This document shows, in pieces, positions 49,803-57,604 of a stretch of 57,604 nucleotides of DNA. The position numbers and the translations under genes are program-made. Source of the stretch: Deltaproteobacteria bacterium. Lineage in GTDB: Bacteria; Myxococcota_A; UBA9160; SMWR01. Position 1 is the first letter of the stretch. Each line of letters opens with the position of its first letter. The notes below the pieces were generated by a model that did not search any database, was not told the DNA's origin, and saw nothing but the letters and a program-made list of their open reading frames with translations. The stretch covers positions 1 to 57,604 of the forward strand of contig JAFDDG010000013.1 in the NCBI GenBank assembly GCA_019310965.1, in the 5' to 3' direction.

Positions 49803-50834
49803 ATGGGTTGGCTGACGCGGGCGTTCGGGGGGGACGCGCGCGCGCCGCGCGACGTCGATGCCGCCCTGCGCGGCGCGCTGCTCGCGACGCTTTCGCGTGA
49901 TTGGGAGCAGGCCGAGCACCTGCTGATCTCCGCCTGCCGCCTGGACTCACGCGCGGTCGAGCCCTATCTGGCGTTGGCGCGGTTGCTGCGCTCGCGCGGC
50001 GAGATCGGCCGCGCGATCCGGATCCACCAGAACCTGCTGCTGCGCTTGGAAAGCGACTCGGCAGAGGGGCGCCGTGCGCTGGCCGGGCTGGCGGCGGATT
50101 TCCACGAAGGCGGCTTCCTGCGCCGCGCGATTGCGGCGTACGAGGACGTGTTGGCTGGCGAGTCGAAGCACGAGCCGGCGCTGCGGGCGCTGGCACAGCT
50201 GCACGCCGAGGCACGGGAGTTCGAACGCGCCATCGAGATGGAGCGGCGGCTGGCGAAGCTCGAAGGACGCGCCCCGGGCCCGGCCGAGGCCGTATTGCGC
50301 GTCCAGATGGCGGAAGCTGCGCAGGCCGAGGGGCGCAGCGACGTCGCGCGCCGGGCGCTCAGGCAGGCCTTGCGCAGGGACAAGCGCTGCGCGCCGGCTT
50401 GGCTTTTGCTGGGTGCCGTCGAAGCCGAGCGGGATCGCCCGAAGGCTGCCCTGGCGGCCTGGAAACGCGTGCCGGAGTTCGATCCGCAGGCCGGCGCATC
50501 GGTGTATCCCCAGCTCGAGGCGACCTTTGCGACGCTGGGCAAGGCCCGCGATTTCGAGGTGTTCCTGCGCAAGCGCCTGGAGGGCGCTCCGGGGGATGCA
50601 GTGGCGCGGGTTGCGTTGGCTCGGCACCTCGGCGCCCGAGGTGACCTCGAGGAGGCGCTCGGCGAGCTGCGCCGCGTGCTTTCCCGGGATCCCGACGACC
50701 GCGAGGCGCGCATCTGTCTGGGGCGCCTGCTGCTCGCGGGCAATCGCGACTCCGAGGCGGTGAAAGAGTACGCCGAGCTACTCGACGCCCTCGATCGGCG
50801 GGGTCCCGCGCTCGACCTGGAGGAGGTCGAGTGA
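49803..50834 (+). CDS. LapB-like TPR protein lacking the membrane anchor and rubredoxin domain
   Basis: A 343-residue protein made of TPR repeats (about 30-330): for example AVEPYLALARLLRSRGEIGR, EPALRALAQLHAEAREFERA and AVARVALARHLGARGDLEEA. Position after lapA and repeat content say LapB (YciM), the factor that directs FtsH to LpxC and so limits LPS synthesis. But the E. coli protein has an N-terminal membrane helix and a C-terminal rubredoxin-like CxxC pair; this protein has neither and only three scattered Cys. It may depend on LapA for membrane contact. It overlaps mutS by four bases. Confidence 0.75.
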   Translation: MGWLTRAFGGDARAPRDVDAALRGALLATLSRDWEQAEHLLISACRLDSRAVEPYLALARLLRSRGEIGRAIRIHQNLLLRLESDSAEGRRALAGLAADFHEGGFLRRAIAAYEDVLAGESKHEPALRALAQLHAEAREFERAIEMERRLAKLEGRAPGPAEAVLRVQMAEAAQAEGRSDVARRALRQALRRDKRCAPAWLLLGAVEAERDRPKAALAAWKRVPEFDPQAGASVYPQLEATFATLGKARDFEVFLRKRLEGAPGDAVARVALARHLGARGDLEEALGELRRVLSRDPDDREARICLGRLLLAGNRDSEAVKEYAELLDALDRRGPALDLEEVE

Positions 50835-53515
50835 AGCCGAAGTCGGCCCTCGAGACGCCCATGATGCGCCAGTTCCTGGCCATCAAGGCCGAGCACCCGG
50901 ATGCGATCGTCTTCTACCGCATGGGCGATTTCTACGAGATGTTCCTGGGCGATGCGGAGCTGGCCGCACCGCTGCTCGATATCACGCTCACCACCCGGGA
51001 CAAGGGCAAGCCGGATCCGGTGCCGATGTGCGGCGTGCCGGTGCACGCCGCCGATGTGCACATCGAGAAGCTGGCCGCCCTCGGCCACCGGGTCGCCATC
51101 TGCGAGCAGGTCGAGGACGCCAAGGCGGCGGGAGGGCGCCGCCTGGTGAAACGTCAGGTGGTCGAGGTGGTGACTCCGGGGCTGGCCGCAGACCCGAGCG
51201 GCATCGACGCGCGGCAAGAGCTTGCGCTGGCGGCGCTGAAGCTGTCCGACGCGGCGGACGGGGAGTTCGGGCTGGCGAGCCTCGATGCCTCGACCGGCGA
51301 CTTCCGCGCGACGCGCGAGCGGCCCGCGTCGGGTGAGACCCTGCCGGTGGCGCTCGTCGAAGAGCTCCGCCGCATCGGACCGCGCGAGCTTCTGATCGTG
51401 GCGCAGCTGGATGCCGGCCTGCGTGAGAGCCTGGCGGCGTTGCTGCCCAACACGGCGCTCACCGAGGTGGCGGCGGAGACTTTTTCGCCCTCGGACGCGC
51501 CCGTGCATCCCGACGGGCTGGCGCCTGCGGACAGCGACGCCGGCAGTCGGGCGGCTGCGGCGTTGCTGCAGTATCTCGCCGCGCATCAGCCGTTCGCGCT
51601 CGGCCAGATCGCGCGCCTGCGTCACTACGCCCTGCACGAGACCATGGTGCTCGACGCTGCGACGGCAGCCCACCTGGAGCTCTTTCGAAACTCCGAAGAC
51701 GGTGGGCGTGCGCGCACACTGCTCGCGCGCATCGATGAGACCGTGACGCCGCTCGGCGGTCGGCGGCTGGCTCGTTGGCTCGCCTACCCACTGCTCGATC
51801 CCGATGCGATCTCCGAGCGCCAGGAGGCCGTGGCGTACTTCTTCGAGCGCGATCGTCCGCGGCTGCACTTGCGTCGGGCGCTCGCACCGGTGCGCGACCT
51901 GGAACGCATCCTGGCGAAGACATCGCGGCCCGGCGCGACGCCGCGGGACCTCGCCGGCTTGCGAGATTCCCTGGAGGCGCTGCCCGGCGTCGCGGCCGCC
52001 CTGGCCGGAGACGACGGCGGGCTCCTGAGCGGCGCTGCCCCGCCGCTCGTGCGTGCGCCCGCGGCCGTGCCGGAAGTGGCGCGTCTTCTGCGGGAGGCGC
52101 TCATCGACGAGCCGCCGGCGCTGGCCAAGGGGTCCCGCGGCGCAAACGAGACAGGCTATGTGCGCGACGGTTACCACAGCGAGCTCGACGGCCTGCGCGA
52201 AGCCATGCGCAAGGGGCGAGAGTGGATCGCCGGGCTCGAGACTCAGGAGCGCCAGCGCACTGGGATACCGACGCTCAAGATTCGTTTCCATCCGGTGCAC
52301 GGCTATGCCCTCGAGGTGACCAAGTCGCAGCTGTCGCGGGTGCCGGAGGACTACGAACGCAAGCAGACGCTGGCGAATGCGGAACGCTTCACCACCGGCG
52401 AGCTGCGCGAGACGGAGCAGCGCGTCCTGGGAGCCGGCGAGCGGGCGGCGGCGCTCGAGCGCAAGCTCTTCGAGGAGGTGCGGGTGCACGCACTCGACCA
52501 CGCTGGAGCCATTGGCGCCGCGGCCGATGTCGTCGCCGAGCTGGATACGCTGGCGGCGTTGGCGGAGGTGGCACGCAACGGCGCCTGGGTGCGGCCCATC
52601 GTCGACGCGGGGCTGCGGCTAGAGATCTGCGCTGGCCGCCATCCTGTGGTGGAGCCGATGCTCACCGGCACCGGGGAGGAGTTCGTTCCGAACGATGCGC
52701 GACTCGATCCGGACGCCACCGCCATCGTCGTTTTGACGGGGCCCAATATGTCCGGCAAGAGCACCTACCTGCGCCAGGTGGCGCTGCTGGTGTTGTTGGC
52801 GCAGATCGGCAGCTACGTGCCAGCGGAGAGCGCATCGATCGGTGTCGTCGATCGCGTGTTCACGCGGGTCGGGGCCAGCGACCGGCTGGCCCGCGGCGAA
52901 TCGACCTTCATGGTCGAGATGCGCGAGACCGCCGAGATTCTGGCGTTCGCTTCGCAACGCAGTCTCGTGATCCTCGACGAGATCGGCCGGGGCACCAGCA
53001 CCTTCGACGGGCTCTCGATTGCCTGGGCGGTTGCGGAATATCTGCACGACACGCCCGGGTTGCGTCCGCGTACGCTCTTTGCCACGCACTATCACGAGCT
53101 GACGGATCTGGCTCGCACCAAGCCTCACGTGGGCAACGGTCACTTCGAGGCGCGGGAGTGGGGCGATCAGGTGATCTTCCTGCGACGACTGGCACCGGGT
53201 GGTGCCAGTCGCTCCTATGGGATCCAGGTGGGCCGGCTCGCGGGGTTGCCGCCGGCGGTGGTCGAGAGAGCTGGCGAGATCCTCGCCAATCTGGAGGGAG
53301 AGGAACTCGACGCGTCCGGGCGGCCGCGGTTGGCGGCGTGCGGCGAGGGCCCGCGGGCGGAGGCTGGGGATCAGCTCGGACTCTTTGCCCCGCCGAATGC
53401 GGCGGCCGAGGAAGTCGCTGAAGCGTTGCGGACGGTCGACCCGGAACGCACGACTCCCCTCGAGGCGCTCGAGCTGGTGGCGCGACTGGCTGCGCGGCTA
53501 CGGGAGGATGCGTGA
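50831..53515 (+). CDS. mutS: DNA mismatch repair protein MutS
   Basis: An 894-residue mismatch recognition ATPase. The mismatch-reading Phe-x-Glu is in FYRMGDFYEMFLGDAE near residue 39. Connector, lever and clamp domains follow, then the ATPase with Walker A LTGPNMSGKSTYLRQ (about 636-650), SLVILDEIGRGTSTFDG (about 711-727) and FATHYHELTDL. The length is normal for MutS1. GTG at 50831 overlaps the lapB-like stop, and the stop overlaps the amidase gene. No mutL is in the window. Confidence 0.97.
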   Translation: MKPKSALETPMMRQFLAIKAEHPDAIVFYRMGDFYEMFLGDAELAAPLLDITLTTRDKGKPDPVPMCGVPVHAADVHIEKLAALGHRVAICEQVEDAKAAGGRRLVKRQVVEVVTPGLAADPSGIDARQELALAALKLSDAADGEFGLASLDASTGDFRATRERPASGETLPVALVEELRRIGPRELLIVAQLDAGLRESLAALLPNTALTEVAAETFSPSDAPVHPDGLAPADSDAGSRAAAALLQYLAAHQPFALGQIARLRHYALHETMVLDAATAAHLELFRNSEDGGRARTLLARIDETVTPLGGRRLARWLAYPLLDPDAISERQEAVAYFFERDRPRLHLRRALAPVRDLERILAKTSRPGATPRDLAGLRDSLEALPGVAAALAGDDGGLLSGAAPPLVRAPAAVPEVARLLREALIDEPPALAKGSRGANETGYVRDGYHSELDGLREAMRKGREWIAGLETQERQRTGIPTLKIRFHPVHGYALEVTKSQLSRVPEDYERKQTLANAERFTTGELRETEQRVLGAGERAAALERKLFEEVRVHALDHAGAIGAAADVVAELDTLAALAEVARNGAWVRPIVDAGLRLEICAGRHPVVEPMLTGTGEEFVPNDARLDPDATAIVVLTGPNMSGKSTYLRQVALLVLLAQIGSYVPAESASIGVVDRVFTRVGASDRLARGESTFMVEMRETAEILAFASQRSLVILDEIGRGTSTFDGLSIAWAVAEYLHDTPGLRPRTLFATHYHELTDLARTKPHVGNGHFEAREWGDQVIFLRRLAPGGASRSYGIQVGRLAGLPPAVVERAGEILANLEGEELDASGRPRLAACGEGPRAEAGDQLGLFAPPNAAAEEVAEALRTVDPERTTPLEALELVARLAARLREDA

Positions 53516-54666
53516 AGCTGCGTCTGACATTGCTGTTGATGTGTGCCCTCGGGCTCCTCGGGGTCGAGCGGCCGCCGGGGCTGGGCGATGTGGTCGATGT
53601 GCGCCACTGGTCGTACGACGACTACACGCGGGTCGTGGTCGAGTTCGACCGGCCGGTGCAGACCGAGGGGCTGCAGCGGCTGGCCGCCGACCCGGGCGCC
53701 GATCGGCCGGAGCGCCTCTATCTCGATCTCGAGGGCATCTGGGTCGGCCGCTCCTACTCCGAGGGCGTGGCTGTGGGCGACGGCCTGCTCCAGGCGATTC
53801 GCCTCGGGCAGAACACCCTGCGGCGCGTGCGCCTGGTGATCGATCTCGAACGCTACAGTCACCACCGGGTCCTCACGCTCGCGCACCCACACCGGATCGT
53901 CGTCGACGTCTACGGCAAGCGCGGTGGTGCGGAGGCAGAGATCGGTGCCGCCGGGCTGCCCGCCGGGCTGCGGCCGATTCGAACCGTTGTCGTGGATCCG
54001 GGTCACGGCGGTCGTGACCCCGGGGCCATCGGCATCGGCAGGCTGCAGGAGAAGAAGGTGACGCTGCGGGTCGCGAAGGCGCTGGGCAGGGCGCTCGAGG
54101 GGTACGGCTTCCAGGTGGTCTACACGCGTCAGGACGATCGCACGCTGACGCTCGAGGAGCGCACCGCGTTCGCGGAGTCTGCCGAGGGCGATCTCTTCAT
54201 CTCCGTGCACGCGAACGCCGCGCCGCGTCGCTCGGTCCATGGCGTCGAGACCTACTACCTGGATCAGAACCACGAGCGCCACGCCCTGAATCTGGCGGCG
54301 CGGGAAAACGGCATCCCTCGTGGGCAGGTGAACGTGCTGCAGGAGACCCTCGCCAAGCTCCACATGGAGGAGCTCTCGCCGCGTTCGCACCAGCTCGCAC
54401 AGGCGGTGCAGAAGCGCCTGGTGACGGGCTTGCCCCGAAAACTGCGCCCCGAGGATCTGGGCGTGAAGAAGGGGCCCTTCTACGTTCTCTTCCTCTCGAA
54501 TATGCCGGCCATCCTCGTCGAGGTGGGCTTTCTCACCAACAAGAGCGAGGCGAAGCGGCTGCGCGACACGGACTACCTCGATCGGCTCGGAGCTCAGCTC
54601 GCCGCAGGCGTTAACGCCTACAGTGACGAGCAGAAGACGCGGCTCGCCGCCGGTGGCCCGCGATGA
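53512..54666 (+). CDS. Periplasmic N-acetylmuramoyl-L-alanine amidase (AMIN + Amidase_3)
   Basis: A 384-residue peptidoglycan hydrolase of the AmiC type, which splits daughter cells. A short N-terminal hydrophobic segment (KLRLTLLLMCALGLLGV) should export it. An AMIN domain (about 25-140) is followed by a zinc amidase: VDPGHGGRDPGAIG (about 160, first His), ISVHANA (about 231, second His) and ILVEVGFLTN (about 336, catalytic Glu). GTG 53512 overlaps mutS and the stop overlaps glnD. Confidence 0.92.
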   Translation: MKLRLTLLLMCALGLLGVERPPGLGDVVDVRHWSYDDYTRVVVEFDRPVQTEGLQRLAADPGADRPERLYLDLEGIWVGRSYSEGVAVGDGLLQAIRLGQNTLRRVRLVIDLERYSHHRVLTLAHPHRIVVDVYGKRGGAEAEIGAAGLPAGLRPIRTVVVDPGHGGRDPGAIGIGRLQEKKVTLRVAKALGRALEGYGFQVVYTRQDDRTLTLEERTAFAESAEGDLFISVHANAAPRRSVHGVETYYLDQNHERHALNLAARENGIPRGQVNVLQETLAKLHMEELSPRSHQLAQAVQKRLVTGLPRKLRPEDLGVKKGPFYVLFLSNMPAILVEVGFLTNKSEAKRLRDTDYLDRLGAQLAAGVNAYSDEQKTRLAAGGPR

Positions 54667-57362
54667 ACGCTGCGCCGAACATCGACAGATTCTTGGCGCA
54701 CGGCCCCGACGCTGCGGCGGAGGATGTCTCGGCCCGGGTGCGTGACTACCTGTCGGCATCCAGCGAATTTCTCGAGCACGTGCACCGCGGCGGCGCGAGT
54801 GGTGCCGCCGTCAACGCGTTCCACTCGGACCTGATGGATCGGCTGGTGCGGCGGCTCTTCGATCTGGCAGAGGAGTTCTACTTCGCCGACGGCGGCGACG
54901 AGGCAGCGGGGCTGTGCATTCTCGCCGCCGGAGGTTACGCCCGGCGGGAGATGAACATCCACTCGGATGTCGACTTGCTGTTCCTCTACCGCGACAAGGT
55001 CTCGAACCACGTTGCCGCGGTGGCGGAGCGGGTGCAGGTATGGCTGTGGGATGCCAACCTGGCGGTGGGGGCGGCGACGCGCACCATCGAAGACACGATC
55101 TCGTTGGCGCGCAAGGACACGACTGTCGCCACGTCCATCCTGGCGTCGCGCTTCCTGGCGGGCAGCGGGCTGCTCTTCTACGAGTTCCAGGAGCGGGTGC
55201 GGTCGAAGCTCTTCTCGAATCCCGGGCGTTTCATCGACGAGCAGCTCGAGGCGCAGCTCGAGCGGTACGCGCATTTCGGCGATTCGCTCTACCTCCTGCA
55301 GCCGAATCTCAAGGACGGCGCCGGTGCGCTGCGTGATTACCACCTGGCGTGGTGGGTGATGCAGGTGACTCACGTGCGCGCCGGTGGGGCAGACGATTTT
55401 CTGCATCTGGGGCTCTTGACGGAGTCGGAGGTCGGCGAGCTGCGCGCGGCCCTCGACTTTCTGTGGCGCACGCGAAACGAGCTGCACCTGATGACCGGGC
55501 GCAAGACGGATCAGTTGAGCTTCGAGATCCAGGAGCAGCTGGCCAAGAGCTTCGGATACGCCGGCGATGGCCCGGAACTGCCAGTCGAACGTTTCATGTC
55601 CGACTACTATCGCCACGCGCGCGCGATCCAGACCTACTCGTCTCTGGTGGTGGAACAGTGCCGCCAGCGCATCTCCCGGCCGCGCCGACGCAGGGTCCGG
55701 CAGGTTGCCCGCGGCTTCCGGATCGCCGACGGCCAGCTCGAGGTGCCGCACGTGAGGCTGCTGCGCGAGGATCCGGTACGGCTGCTCGAGGCGTTTTCCG
55801 TCGCGCAGGATGAGGATGTGCGGCTCACGCGCAAGGCGCGGCGCCTGATTCGCGAGCATCTCCACCTGGTCGACGATGCCTACCGCCACGACGCGCGCGC
55901 TCGAGCGATCTTTCTGAGAATTCTCGAATCGCCGCGTCGCGTGATGCGTTCGTTGATCGGGATGAACGAAGTGGGGCTGTTGGGCGCGTTCCTGCCCGAG
56001 TGGCAACACGTCGTGTGCCGCTGGCAGCACGTCATGTACCACACCTATACGATCGACGTGCACATGATCTTCCTGGTGGAAGAGCTGCGGCGGCTGTGGC
56101 TGGGGGAGTACGAGAGCGAGGCGCCCGAGCTGTGCAAGATGATGCGCGCCTGCGACGATCGTGCGGTGCTCTTCCTGGGCTGCCTGATGCACGATATCGG
56201 CAAGGGCTTGGGTGGCAACCACAGTGTGGAGGGCGTGGCGCGGGCCGGACCGTGTCTCCAGCGGCTGGGGCTGTCGCAGGAGCGCATCGATCGGATTCTC
56301 TTCCTGGTGGAGCATCACCTCCTGATGTCGCATCTGGCGCAGCGTCGGGATCTGTCGGATCCGCGTCTGATTCTGGAATTCGCCCAGACCGTCGGAGATC
56401 GCACCAACCTGCGAAACCTCTACCTGCTCACCTTCGCCGACATACGCGCCTCCTCGATGAAGGCCTGGACGAGTTGGAAGGGCGATCTCCTGCGGGAGCT
56501 ATTCGAGCAGACGGCGGAGTTGCTGGAGACCGGCGGCCCGGATCCGGGCCGGGCGCTCGCACTCGTCGGTCGCAGGGTGGAGGCGCGGCGCGAAGCTGCG
56601 GAGGCGATGCTTCGCAAGCAGGGGATCGACGATGCGCGGATACACGGGTACTTCGACACTCTCCCGCAACGCTACTTTACGGCGCACTCTCCGAAGCAGA
56701 TCGAGCGGCACGCCGGAGTGCTACTCGGGCTCGAGCCGGAGCAGGCCTTCCGCACCGCACGGCGGGAGATGCGTGGCGGTTTCACCGAGTTCATTCTCTG
56801 TACGAAAGACGTCCACGGTCTGTACTCGAACGTGGCCGGCACCCTGACTGCATACGACATCAATATTCTCGGGGCGCACGTGTACTCGACCCGCGACGGG
56901 CATGCGCTCGAGGTCTACCGGGTTTCGACGCCGGCCGGTGGAGAAGGCGAGCGGCGTCTGGTGTGGGACGAGATCGAAGCCTCGCTGGCGAGGGTGCTGG
57001 CAGGGGATCTCGATGTGGCGGATCTACTGGTACGGCGGGGCCGGCGCGTCGGTGCGGAGGCGGCCCATCTGCCGAGTCCTTCGAGCGTCTCCACTACGAA
57101 CGAGGAATCGGAGTTCTACACCATCGTGGACGTGTCGGCGGACGATCGGCTCGGGCTGCTACACGACCTCACTCGTACGATTGCCGAGCACGGCTTCGAA
57201 ATCTACATCTCGAAGGCGTCGCAGAGCCGCGATCAGGTGACCGACACGTTCTACCTGAAGGATGCGCACGGCAAGAAGGTCGCGGACGGACCGGCCCTGG
57301 AGACGTTGCGATGCGACCTGCTGGCCGCCGCACAGCCGAGCGAGGACGGGAGTGGCCGCTAG
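54663..57362 (+). CDS. glnD: Bifunctional PII uridylyltransferase/uridylyl-removing enzyme
   Basis: An 899-residue nitrogen sensor that uridylylates PII when glutamine is low and removes UMP when it is high. The nucleotidyltransferase domain holds AAGGYARREMNIHSDVDLLF (about 88-107) with both catalytic Asp; the usual GGxGR reads GGYAR. A helical middle leads to an HD domain (LGCLMHDIGKGLGGNHS, about 505) and two C-terminal ACT domains (about 705-790 and 817-890) that bind glutamine. Length and order are normal. ATG 54663 overlaps the amidase stop. The target PII gene is not in the window. Confidence 0.95.
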   Translation: MNAAPNIDRFLAHGPDAAAEDVSARVRDYLSASSEFLEHVHRGGASGAAVNAFHSDLMDRLVRRLFDLAEEFYFADGGDEAAGLCILAAGGYARREMNIHSDVDLLFLYRDKVSNHVAAVAERVQVWLWDANLAVGAATRTIEDTISLARKDTTVATSILASRFLAGSGLLFYEFQERVRSKLFSNPGRFIDEQLEAQLERYAHFGDSLYLLQPNLKDGAGALRDYHLAWWVMQVTHVRAGGADDFLHLGLLTESEVGELRAALDFLWRTRNELHLMTGRKTDQLSFEIQEQLAKSFGYAGDGPELPVERFMSDYYRHARAIQTYSSLVVEQCRQRISRPRRRRVRQVARGFRIADGQLEVPHVRLLREDPVRLLEAFSVAQDEDVRLTRKARRLIREHLHLVDDAYRHDARARAIFLRILESPRRVMRSLIGMNEVGLLGAFLPEWQHVVCRWQHVMYHTYTIDVHMIFLVEELRRLWLGEYESEAPELCKMMRACDDRAVLFLGCLMHDIGKGLGGNHSVEGVARAGPCLQRLGLSQERIDRILFLVEHHLLMSHLAQRRDLSDPRLILEFAQTVGDRTNLRNLYLLTFADIRASSMKAWTSWKGDLLRELFEQTAELLETGGPDPGRALALVGRRVEARREAAEAMLRKQGIDDARIHGYFDTLPQRYFTAHSPKQIERHAGVLLGLEPEQAFRTARREMRGGFTEFILCTKDVHGLYSNVAGTLTAYDINILGAHVYSTRDGHALEVYRVSTPAGGEGERRLVWDEIEASLARVLAGDLDVADLLVRRGRRVGAEAAHLPSPSSVSTTNEESEFYTIVDVSADDRLGLLHDLTRTIAEHGFEIYISKASQSRDQVTDTFYLKDAHGKKVADGPALETLRCDLLAAAQPSEDGSGR

Positions 57363-57604
57363 GCGCACTGGCGCCGCCCCGTGGCCCGAGGCGGTCGACC
57401 GCTTTCTCACCTTCGTCCGGGTGGAGCGGGGGCTTGCGCCGAAGACCGTGGAGGCGTACGCCAGCGATCTGGCGAAGCTGCTGGCCCACTTCGATGATTG
57501 CGGGGTTCGGGAGCTGCGTCAGGTGCGCCGCGAGCATCTCACGGGCTTTCTCGAGGGATTGGAGCGCCGCGGCCTCGGAGCACGGAGCCGGGCGCGCGCC
57601 TTGG
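57352..57604 (+). CDS. XerC/XerD-type tyrosine recombinase, N-terminal part (cut by window end)
   Basis: The first 84 codons are visible. GTG at 57352 lies inside the end of glnD and follows GAGGA. The translation (AVDRFLTFVRVERGLAPKTV, then EAYASDLAKLLAHFDDCG and VRREHLTGFLEGLERRGL) is the SAM-like core-binding domain of XerC/XerD, which resolve chromosome dimers at dif. The catalytic Arg-His-Arg-Tyr part is beyond the window. XerC and XerD cannot be told apart from this part. Confidence 0.88.
   Translation, partial: MAARRTGAAPWPEAVDRFLTFVRVERGLAPKTVEAYASDLAKLLAHFDDCGVRELRQVRREHLTGFLEGLERRGLGARSRARAL

Noticed and set aside
49964-52501. An 845-codon minus-strand frame opposite the lapB-like gene and mutS
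   Set aside because: Antisense shadow of two clear genes, with compositional bias and no motif.

Overview
The window is GC-rich apart from an AT-richer left edge, is densely coded on both strands, and uses GTG and TTG starts often. The organism is a diderm bacterium: there is an LptD outer-membrane LPS translocon, LapA and a LapB-like protein, a CcdA/TlpA thiol pair, several lipoproteins and a periplasmic amidase. The order pheA-hisC-tyrA-rpsA-ihfB-lapA-lapB is proteobacterial. The DUF928 protein, Npt-like nucleotide transporters, an eukaryotic-type Ser/Thr kinase and a high-GC genome fit a deltaproteobacterial-grade lineage (Myxococcota/Desulfobacterota-like) better than a typical gammaproteobacterium. 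This placement is inference. I see no rRNA, tRNA, CRISPR array or insertion sequence.

Left part (1-5.9 kb): a secreted DUF928 protein with a clear terminator, a ZapG/YhcB-like membrane protein, and a leftward operon of a polyprenyl-phosphate-mannose-synthase-like GT2, a GT-C membrane glycosyltransferase, a UbiA-like membrane protein and glyoxalase I.

Centre-left (5.9-16.8 kb) is the most unusual part. It holds two mirror-image modules. Each has an exported, apparently ATP-using phosphotransferase: a FAM20/HipA/PI3K-like kinase in one, and a dikinase with glucan-water-dikinase-like domain order in the other. Each phosphotransferase diverges from an Npt/TLC-type nucleotide transporter-like gene, and each module also has a serine SxxK (beta-lactamase-fold) exported hydrolase. 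One transporter carries HEAT repeats and a C-terminal cyclic-nucleotide-binding domain. I propose that the transporters supply nucleotide to phosphotransferases in the periplasm. No such system is known to me.

Middle (16.9-29.2 kb): a GT4 glycosyltransferase that seems to start at CTG, a broken ada/alkA DNA-repair gene, a CDF metal exporter with pyruvate kinase, a transmembrane Ser/Thr kinase overlapping a small lipoprotein gene, a CvpA-like protein, a DUF502 protein, a sulfotransferase, queG, a methyltransferase and a glycerophosphodiesterase.

Right part (29.2-57.6 kb) is mostly on the plus strand: dcd-dtd, a small exported protein, ccdA-tlpA, a CRP-like regulator, lptD, a complete trpEGDCFBA operon, then (minus) coaE and a diguanylate cyclase. 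A run of eleven genes follows, from pheA to a xerC/D-type recombinase that leaves the window. Most of these genes overlap or abut, so aromatic amino acid synthesis, ribosomal protein S1, IHF, LPS control, mismatch repair, cell-wall cleavage and nitrogen sensing (glnD) may share transcripts. The aroA and cmk genes that often lie between tyrA and rpsA are absent here.
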